Source: Humulus lupulus (taxonomy: Eukaryota; Streptophyta; Magnoliopsida; Rosales; Cannabaceae). From it: a stretch of DNA of 64,000 nt. The translations under genes and the position numbers were made by a program. How positions within the stretch are numbered: the first letter of the stretch is position 1; every line of letters begins with the position of its first letter. This document shows, piece by piece, positions 55,834 through 64,000 of this stretch. The stretch is from assembly GCF_963169125.1 (NCBI RefSeq), contig NC_084802.1, forward strand, positions 111,294,903-111,358,902, read 5' to 3'. The notes below the pieces were generated by a model. It saw only the letters and a program-made list of their open reading frames with translations. It searched no databases and had not been told where the DNA came from.

Positions 55834-56137
55834 TTGTAGAGATTCCCAAATCTCATAGGCTATTTCAACAGTTTCAAACTTCTTTTTGAGCACATCGTTC
55901 ATACTAGCAAGCATATAGCATTTGACCTTATTGTTAGATAAGATCCAATTGTCATACTTCTCTCTAGCAGTTTTGGCAGCAGTGAGGGCAGGAACCTCAG
56001 GACATTCCTCACTAAGGACAAACATGTGGTTTTCACATATCAAAACAATGTTCATGTTTGATTTCCTTCTCATATAGTTATCACCATTCAATTTATCATT
56101 AGCAAGTAAACACAATTACAGGGTTTGGATTAGACAT
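55834..56137 (-). pseudogene. Copia Gag N-terminal fragment, frameshifted and interrupted
   Basis: The minus-strand ATG at 56137 opens MSNPNPVIVFTC. A frame change then leads into LLANDKLNGDNYMRRKSNMN, ...CPEVPALTAAKTAREKYDNW and VEIAYEIWESLQG, the copia UBN2-type gag pattern. The frame ends at the hAT-like insertion. The rest of gag and pol is missing to the left. Its own primer site and LTR lie to the right (57996-58786), so this is a remnant of a minus-oriented copia element. Confidence 0.8.
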
Positions 56138-57995
56138 ATTGCTGAAAATTAAATAAATAAAATATAATGAATTAATGCGTATAATAAATGTCAGTTTATA
56201 TTTGGAATAGTAAATCTGATGCATGAATGCAACACATAAAATAACACACACAAAATTAATTACTAATCCACAATAGATTAATTTGAAAATTAATAGGCCA
56301 TCTTAGGGTAGGTCAGACTAATCACAAATTAACCTTGAAATAAGATCTCAACTCCATAAGTGAAAACTTAAAAATTCATTTTTCTCTTTTGACTTATGAA
56401 TTACCGTTAGTTTGGTCAAGATGCACTAGTCGCGCTTGAAAGCCTAGATATATCTTCGGAGTTTATCCCATTATTTTTATCAATGACTTAACTCAAGAGT
56501 GTTCCTTAGGGTCAGTCAAACTTGAAATACATCACTAATCTTATTCTCATATGAGAAGTCAACCTTGAGATAAAATCAACATATTCGGAAGCCTTTCCTC
56601 ATGGAGGCCGCAAACAGAGGCAACACGAGGCCCTTCCTATGCCTCTTGGTGTTCAACCAATAATGGAGACCATGAGACTTATTGTCATAATTCCCTCCCC
56701 CACTCACTATTTAAAAAATGTGTTTTTCTCAAAATCAACATTTTTCAATTAGGTTGTAAAACTAATTAAATTAATTTTACCAAATGATATTCTAATAAAT
56801 ACTAACCCAATTATGCAAAATAAATAATCGTGTCCTAGATTTTATTTTGATTTTTTAAAAATAGAATACCATTTTATTTAATAAAACAATTTTATTAAAT
56901 AAGAAAATAAACAACTTTAAAATCTTTTAACCATCTTAACTAATTAAGACAAAATTTATTATAGGAGTTATCAAATAAAAACATATAATCAATCCTAAGC
57001 ATGTTTCTAAAAAAGTGCATGCTTAATATGTACTATGTGGGTAATATGTATGACATGTTATTATGCATGACAAAATATTAAATATTTTAATCACGTTCAA
57101 GCAAATAAATAAATAAATAAATGCGGGTTGGGTGTTTTGGGTATTTCTAGAAAATTACAACACTTGCAAAAAATATACAAAAATAATTAAACTAACTAAG
57201 GCCTAATAAAGAGCAACTCCTTTGATCTTGGACCTTCTCTTTTAGTCTTTGGGCCATTACCATTTGAATTAACCATTATGAGTTAAATAACCTTTTAATT
57301 ATTTTAAACAAATTTAAAATAATTAAACTTTGAGTTTTAATACCCAACAAGTAATTGAGGCCCAATTGGAATATGGAATCACAACGATTAACTCAAAATT
57401 TATAATTAAAACACTTTTAATTACACATCCATTAGGGTTTGCAAGATGCAAACCTTAATCGGTGTGTCAATGGTGGTTGGTGGCTGGCAGGGGTGCGGCT
57501 GGAGGTGCACTGGGGCGATGGGATGCAGGGGTGTAGGCGCGGGGCAGCCGCGACTCAGACCCACAAGAGCACTGGACGTAGACGCGGGTGTTGGGCGCAG
57601 GCGCAGGGACACTGGAGCGCTGGACGCAGACACAGGTGCTGGGCGCAGACGTAGGGGCACTAGACGCAGGCACAGGGGCGCTGGACGCATGTGCATGTGC
57701 ACAGGCATACAGGTGCATACGGCTGTACGGGTAGGTTTGTGCTCGGGCTCGGGCCATTACATAATTTTTTCCAGAATTTAAAAAATAAATTACAAAATTC
57801 TTATGCCTCAAAATAGCTTAAATTTTTTTGTATATCTAGAAAAAATTAAGAATTATTCCTAACCCAAAAACACCATGAAACCAACCCTTAAGAACATAAA
57901 CGATTCATACACAAACATCCATCCATTCATATATTACACATAATATAAAAATGCATATGATACCCAGATAGTAATTAACATATGCAGGGATTAAA
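56138..57995 (-). other. Leader of decayed copia element with a GC-rich minisatellite
   Basis: 1.86 kb between gag and primer site, longer than a normal copia leader, so probably itself interrupted. It is AT-rich except for 57430-57780. Frames in the GC-rich patch on both strands come from its repeat structure. Confidence 0.4.
57570..57695. repeat. GC-rich minisatellite
   Basis: Imperfect repeats of about 30 bp with cores such as CTGGACGCAGACACAGGTG and GGGCGCAGACGTAGGGGCAC. The alternating frames are R/G- or P/A/S-rich and should not be taken as proteins. Confidence 0.7.
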
Positions 57996-58011
57996 GATGG
58001 CTCTGGTACCA
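57996..58011 (-). other. Primer-binding site of decayed copia element
   Basis: Minus-strand TGGTACCAGAGCCATC, one or two changes from the TGGTATCAGAGC site that pairs with initiator tRNA-Met in copia elements. Confidence 0.75.
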
Positions 58012-58013
58012 AT

Positions 58014-58521
58014 TATTAGGAACGATTCCTAGTGCTCAGCGGAAGTTGCGGTAATGATATACAACAAAAATTTTCATATAAACAATTTTATATGAAGATC
58101 TTTTAATATGGAATATGTTAATCAATATATATAATATGTATATGAAAAATAATACGAAACGATTTACCTCCTGTAGCCTATCAAGAATCTTTGAATCTTG
58201 TCGTATGTATTTCGATCTTCCTATCCTTGCTTGAGTACTCACACCTATATCTTCCAAGACATTCTCTACACCTCAAGATGTGGGTGGGCACATAGAGAAC
58301 AATAATCAATTTTTGTGAATCAAAAGTATTCTCAACCCATGGGATTTTTTATTATAGGCTAGAGAGAAAAAGGTTATTGCTTTGTGAAAAAATATGATAG
58401 GTTTTCTTCTCTGTAAAAACTTATCTTGGACTTGTTGTTTCTATTTTCTAGCATATAGAATATATAGAGATTATTACCATAATAATAATAATAATAATAA
58501 TAAAGAAAAATTGATCATCTT

Positions 58522-58558
<37 letters not shown>

Positions 58559-58786
58559 TGATAATGATAATGATAATGATAAAAGACAAAGTCTAACATT
58601 CCATTTTAAAACCCCTTTTAAAATGTTTTATTAATTATTTAAAAATGAAAATAAAAATCTACTTCTGATAACATCAGAAGTGCCACACGCATAGAGCAGT
58701 CCAAGCACTATGTGTGTGGCCTATCCTTGAAAAATGGGATTTTGATTTTTTCATGTGTTTTTGTTTTAATTAATTAATAATTAAAT
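58014..58786 (-). mobile_element. 5' LTR of decayed copia element, 3' part only
   Basis: It begins next to the primer site; the minus strand ends CCTAATA, a mutated CCTAACA. It carries GTGCCCACCCACATCTTGAG and CTTGGAAGATATAGGTGTGAG blocks related to the LTR at 52765-54671. The right side is cut at 58787 by another LTR-like sequence, and a TTA/ATA microsatellite has grown inside. Confidence 0.6.
58479..58581. repeat. AAT/ATG trinucleotide microsatellites
   Basis: Two ATA/AAT runs (about 58479-58503 and 58523-58555), the second passing into ATGATAATG repeats. Confidence 0.85.
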
Positions 58787-60142
58787 TGTAACGTCCCATA
58801 AATTCTATTAACATAATTTGCGGAAAAACATAACCATTTTCTTAGTTATCATATGGGTTCTAGTTCCCAAAACATAAATTCCCAAAAGGTCGGTCCACAT
58901 GTACATCCTCGCAGATAAACTCCAGCGCTCACTGATCCACTTTGCCTTTGAGCTTACCTATGACACGAAACAACTAGGTAAGCGAAACGCTTAGTAACAA
59001 CAACTTAACACACATAACCACATAAACAGAGCAAGAACTTAACTAACTGTAACTAGGCAGATAATCAACCAATAACAGGATTATGATGAACCGAACTCTA
59101 ACATACAATTTGAGAACGTGTGAATGTCCTGGCAAACTTATGGTCATGCCTCATAACCAAAATTTATATCCTGAAAGTACACATGCACGCAGAAAATCCC
59201 ATAACATACATACAGTCTTAACTAGTAACATACGTACTTACTTACTCAGTCGTATTATAACATACATACTTAGTCATTCGTTTCTTAACTTACATACTTA
59301 CTTAGGGTTCTTGAGGAACTTTCAACATAACTTAACATATCTTAGCATAGCTTAACATTTCTGAGTACATCTTAACACATCTTACCATAGCGTCAACGAG
59401 TGCAAACTAATTACACGGGTTACCCAGTCTCCTAAAAGAATTCGACATACTTTCTTAGTCACAGAAATTTGATTCCAGAATTAACTTACTTACGTGTCAC
59501 GGAGTTTAACTAGACTGTTATGTCATGGGTGTTAAGCCGGACTTCTTACATATTGCGGTGGCCAACCGACCTTATTCACATAGTCATCAGTGGCGAACCA
59601 ATTTCTCATTTAGTTCCCCAGTGGCTAGCCAAAGTTCATAGTAGTCACAGTAGCTAGCCAGACTCGGAATCAACTTACTTATGTGTCACAGAGTTTAACC
59701 GGACTCTTATGTCACGAGTGTTAAGGCAGACTTCTTACATATTGCGGTGGCCAATCGACCTTAGTCACATAGTCATCGGTGGCGAACCGGTTTCTCACTT
59801 AATTTTCGGATGGCTAGCCAGAGTTCATAGTTGTCGCAGTAGCTAGTCGGACTGCTAACCTTAGTCATGAGTATGCGAACACTCTAGGACCACGATCTTG
59901 AGTAAACCATCTAAGACTAGTTAAAATTATCATCTTATAAATTAGTTATCTAAACTAGTCATTAATGTGTTGTATCCAAACATATCATATGTTGTCTTAC
60001 CCGATTTCCTTAGTGCTTGCTTGTGGAAACCTTCTATCCAGAAGCGAGCCTTGACACTTAGATAACACTGTAGTGAAACCACACAGTGACTCGGATTAAA
60101 CTGTGGCATATTCTTATAGTTAATATTCCACGATAGCTACAT
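58787..60142 (+). mobile_element. Candidate solo LTR starting TGTAACGTCCC
   Basis: Starts TGTAACGTCCC, like chromovirus LTRs, and cuts the copia LTR. A possible end CTACA at 60142 is followed by TTAAAT, and TTAAAT also precedes the start (58781-58786), a 6-bp match that could be a duplication or chance in AT-rich DNA. No coding frame is credible. Confidence 0.4.
59485..59862. repeat. 189-bp tandem duplication
   Basis: CTTACTTACGTGTCACGGAG at 59485 and its near copy at 59674 each head a block with ATATTGCGGTGGCCAA and a CAGTAGCTAGCC-type end; about 85-90% alike by eye. Confidence 0.85.
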
Positions 60143-60384
60143 TAAATAAAGTTCTCTTAGAGACTCTATACAGACATTTCTCAATACACTTACAGTGTAT
60201 AAGACCAGATTCTACTTTAAATAAATTTACAGTTTCTTCAGAAAAATCATCCCTATCGCAACATGCTCTCCGTACTATGCATTTTAATATTATATCTCTA
60301 GATAACACTCTCAATCATATTACGCGTATTTTGGTTACTTACAAAAGAATTTTTGAATGACTCTTAATCATAGAAAACCACTGC
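60143..60384. other. Short spacer
   Basis: AT-rich; no feature supported. Confidence 0.3.
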
Positions 60385-61139
60385 TGTACCCTAAAATTAG
60401 CACGAGTTCGATTATTCAGCTCGGGTACAGCTGGCAGATGAATATGTTGAAAAATAGGCAAGTAGAATACCTGGCTAATAGTGATGTGAAAAACTTGAGT
60501 TTGGGGGCTTGATTGCTCGATACACATGTCATTATCAGACTGCCTATCATAATAACAATTGAGTTCGAGACTTATAATGACCAGATCAAACTTTGGGCGC
60601 ACTGAGTTTAGTGCGAGCTAGAGTTCAGGTGGACTCTGAACACGAGCTCGGGTGAGATATTTAGCTCATGGAAACCTAGACAGAATGCATATTGAAGGAT
60701 CCCAAGAGATTCAGAGGCTCCTTATACGCTCATTAATGCCCAGGCTATATCGCATATCTATAATTTATTATTCGAGATAGCAGGAGTATATTCTATTCTG
60801 TTATGAAATCATATCCCAATGTAAATGGGTATAATTTGTATTAAATATATACCTTATTCATTCATGTGGTTACCCAAACCTGTCCATGAAATTCCCCTAT
60901 AAATATTATGGATAATGGACAGGGAAGGGGACGACCATTTTTTGCATTACTAAAACTCTGCAGAAATTAAGAGAGAAAAGTAATAACATTGACTTGTGGA
61001 CTAGGTGGATTTTAACCACTGAAACACATAAAATTTGTGTGTGTTCGAGAGGGTGTATTATTTCATTATGGTTTATAATTTAGCACTAATTTACCGATTT
61101 GATTTCTTAATATACTATTGGAAAAAAACTGCATCAATA
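60385..61139 (+). mobile_element. 5' LTR of decayed Tat gypsy element
   Basis: Starts TGTACCCTAAAATTAG and ends GCATCAATA just before a primer site identical to that of the intact element (TGGTGCTTTCATTGAGAG near 61143). It has TATAAATA at 60898-60905 and a GGATTTTAACCACTGAAACA block matching the intact LTR in place but with many changes. The left flank is ACTGC and the 3' LTR is outside the window. Confidence 0.8.
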
Positions 61140-61197
61140 ATTTGGTGCTTTCATTGAGAGGAAATTAGTTCTTCACAAGTTTCAGTCGAAATTCATC

Positions 61198-63956
61198 ATG
61201 GTGCTCACTCGATCTTTACATGTTACTGAGATGGAACAGCCTGGTGGGCAGGAGGCCCATCATACCGTTGTTCCCACTGAAAGGGACACAAATGTTCAAC
61301 AACGTCCTGAGAAACAACCGGTTGGTCAGGACGACATTGGGAGTTCAGCGTCACTCCCACCAAATCCTAATTCAGGATACTTGACTGCCATCGAGATGGA
61401 AAACACCCAATTAAGGAGCCATATTGCTAGGGCAAACAGGCAGATCAAGGAGGTCTTGGCTCGGTTATCCCCTCTTGCAACCGATGTTAATGTCGGAAAA
61501 AGGAAAAGTGGGTCTGATAATTCCCATATGAATAACTGTTCTAAACCTAGTCATTCTGTCAGAACATCCACTCAGAGTTCTATGAATTCAGAGCAAAAAC
61601 ACTGGAGTGCTCAGCCCATTGGTCATCACAGGGATCATCATCAGCCTATTAGTCTGTCGGTCAGGACTATGACTCCCAACTTTGTGCCTTCTTCACAGAT
61701 TCCCAGAAATGCTGACAACAACCAATGGGGATGGGTTGGGACAAGATCACGAAGGCAAAGTGTTCCAGTGAATCTTTCCGTGCCACGATCAGAATCCCAA
61801 GCACAAAGAACTAGGGAGATTGAAGTGGAGCCGAGGCGGTGTAATTTAATTCATCCTGATGGAACGAGGATAGCCTCACCAATAAGGCATCCTCTGTCAC
61901 CGGTAAGACATCCAACACCACCTTGCACACAATGAAATGCTTTAGCTCATGGGAACAGTAGGAGAAATCCTCCCCCATCTGTAAATACTTACGCCCCACG
62001 GACGCATGCTGAAAATCCAGGTCCTCGATCTCAACCGTGAGCCATAAATTTTGCAAATGGAAGTTACTGGATGGAGAGCCAGCATGAAGGCAGGTCCGGG
62101 AGCAACCTGAGAAATCACTTGAACTCAGCACAAATTCCTCGATATGATCCACATTCTGACCTGCGTGATCATTTGGACTCACAAAGAAGGTATCCAAATC
62201 GGAATGAGGATGTTAGCTATACTCTGCATGAGGAAGGTCCATCCATTGTACGGGACAATGGGAATGTCCCGCCTAACCTAGCTCCAACTTGGAGGTACAA
62301 CAACCTATCAAACATGTATAATAGGATTGGAGCTGTTGAACAATCCCCATCTAACTTAGGGACCAAGGACAAAACCCTTGAGAGGCTGGCTTTGATGGAA
62401 GAAAAAATGAAAAGATTGTTATATGGAAAGGGAAAGGAAGATTACGACTCAGATGAGGAGCTCGAACCTTTTTCTCCAAACATTGCAGCGACTACATATC
62501 CTATTGGCTTTAGGATGCCAAACATGCCGACATTTGATGGAAACACGATCCATCTAATCACCTCAGGATGTTCAACACAGTGATGATTGCCCACAATGTT
62601 GGGCTCAATCTAAGATGTATCTTATTCCCTACAACTCTGGTCGGACTTGCCAGATAATGGTTTAAACAATACAAGAAGCATTCGATAATCTCGTGGATGA
62701 AATTTTCTTCTAAGTTTAAAAGAGCATTCCGAGCTTCACTAGCAGCTCATGTTGAAGTCGATTCATTGGCCAATGTAAAGGAGCAACCTGAGCAGATTCA
62801 CCAATGTTGCAGCGCGGGCTAGGGACACTGATGATAGCTCCAAGCTCATGGCAATGAGAACAAGAGTCTTGGTGGGAGGTGACCTGTGGCAATAACTCCA
62901 ACGAAAAGGAGTTAAAAGCCGACATGAATTTTTGGCCCAAGCTCAGGAGTGGATAAACCTGGAAGAGGCATGAGCTGCTATCTTAGCAACCAGCTAGGCC
63001 CCTATCCAACCCATTGCAGCGGTGATGGATGGTGCAGTTATGGCTCAACCCGTTACCCAGAATAACCAAGCGGGAAATAACAAGAGAAAGGGGAATGGTG
63101 AGGGCGACCAAAATGGGACGAAGAAGAACAAGTCTGTGGAGAAATTCAACCCTGTTTATGCTACCTACACCGACCTAACAGACACCCAAGAGCATATCTT
63201 CCAAGCTAATTCTAATCGCCTCCCATGGAAGAAGACATAACCTTTAAGGCATCAGAAGGCGAAGATAGATGTTTCAAAGTCTTGCTGATTCCACAATGAC
63301 ATTGGTCATAACACTAATGATTGCCGACAACTAAAGGATGAAATTGAGACTCTCATTCGAGCTAGACCATTAGCCAAGTACGCCCAAAATCGGGTAGTTC
63401 TCAATCAACCTGCTGGGCAGAATCCTCAGACAGTTCCAGAAGCTTCGATAGGTCAACCTAGAGATCAAACAAATCAGGTCAACCATCCACCGATAGGAGG
63501 AGATATAACCACTAATGCCAGAGGACCTCATTTGGCGGGCATGAGCAGCGGGGCCCAAAAGAGGTATATTAATGAGTTGAAAACTCATAACGGTACGGAG
63601 TTTATCCCGGAGCAGCCTTTATTGAAACAACAATGACTGGAAAAACAACCAATAATTTTCACGGAAGAGGATGCTAGCCATGTTCAATTCCCACACAATG
63701 ACCCACTGGTGGTAACCGTTCAGCTCGCTAACCGAAGGGTACGAAGAATACTGGTGGATATTGGAAGTTTTGTAAATTTACTTTTCAGGTTCACCCTAGA
63801 AAAGATGGGATTGTTCGTAACCAATTTGAAGGCAAACTCAATGAGTCTTTACTAGTTTTCGGGCGAAGGAGCGGCGGCCATATGGACAATTGGACTAGTG
63901 GTGACATTGGGAGAAGAGTCACGAGCTGTCTCTAAAATACTTGAGTTTGTTGTAAT
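61198..63956 (+). pseudogene. Gag and start of protease of decayed Tat gypsy element
   Basis: It starts with the same MV.TRS...(E)MEQ..GQEA.H beginning as the intact Gag-Pol at 23647 and stays collinear with it. Landmarks are the N-terminal linker, YPIGFRMPNMPTFDGN (capsid start, followed by a frame break near 62545), the second half of capsid, the KRKGNGEG(D)QNGTKKNKSVEKF stretch, and a nucleocapsid motif with a stop next to its first Cys. The protease reads DIGSF where the intact copy has DNGSS. Stops near 61933, 62040, 62581, 62657, 62892, 62971, 63238 and 63634 show it is dead. The frame is cut at 63957 by an LTR. It represents an older subfamily member. Confidence 0.9.
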
Positions 63957-64000
63957 TGTAATGCCCCAAATTTCCTAATAAGGTTTAGGACCTTGATTAG
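63957..64000 (+). mobile_element. Start of an LTR inserted in Tat protease (truncated by window)
   Basis: TGTAATGCCCCAAATTTCC begins abruptly inside the conserved EFVVI segment of the protease region. A TGTAA(T/C)GCCCC start suits chromovirus (Tekay-type) LTRs. The left flank GTAAT would be the duplication to look for on the other side. Confidence 0.55.

Noticed and set aside
57421..57811. Several 70-114-codon frames on both strands
   Set aside because: All lie in the GC-rich minisatellite and are low-complexity in every frame.

Overview
The window looks like heterochromatic or intergenic DNA of a flowering plant, probably a eudicot. It is AT-rich and built almost entirely of nested plant transposable elements. 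These are Ty1/copia and Ty3/gypsy (Tat-type) LTR retrotransposons, a CACTA DNA transposon, a LINE, a Mutator/FAR1-type transposase relic and several solo LTRs. I see no ordinary host gene, no rRNA or tRNA gene and no CRISPR array. The species cannot be fixed from the sequence alone.

Layout, left side. Positions 1-2109 hold the 5' part of a copia element on the minus strand, with an intact gag frame running off the left edge. Positions 2110-14750 look like the 3' half of a Tat-like element: a palindromic 87-bp minisatellite, the end of an antisense (minus-strand) coiled-coil gene, then an unusual 10.3-kb array of eleven units of about 940 bp. Positions 14752-17961 hold three degenerate LTRs, one with a perfectly phased 20-bp array. 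Positions 18-22 kb are AT-rich, with a fragment encoding a caulimovirus-VI/RNase H1 N-terminal-type domain and a copia solo LTR flanked by a 5-bp duplication.

Layout, centre. A complete CACTA element spans 22380-41696 with a 3-bp CTA target duplication. Inside it sit a near-pristine 12.5-kb Tat gypsy element (22816-35353; 778-bp LTRs differing at 3 positions; ATTAA duplication; 2108-codon gag-pol frame) and a 5'-truncated LINE (37273-38640; 15-bp duplication). Between pol and its 3' LTR the gypsy element carries an antisense gene. Exons read from GT-AG sites join into an open 797-residue frame behind a TATA box, a G-box and a TGACGTCA site. This is the most interesting system in the window.

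Layout, right side. Positions 42.4-44.3 kb are a chromovirus-like LTR. Positions 45.75-48.03 kb are a broken FAR1/MULE transposase. Positions 49333-50079 are a solo LTR of the same family as the intact gypsy element. Positions 50.7-52.4 kb hold a broken Ulp1-type protease. Positions 52.8-58.8 kb hold copia LTRs and a gag fragment, and 58.8-60.1 kb a further LTR-like block. From 60.4 kb a decayed sister of the intact Tat element (LTR, gag, start of protease) is cut at 63957 by a new LTR that runs off the edge.

How the parts relate: the same Tat family appears as an intact copy, a solo LTR and a decayed copy, and a different Tat-like element on the left shares the antisense-gene layout. Nesting gives a relative order in the centre: CACTA first, then LINE and gypsy inside it, with gypsy very recent.
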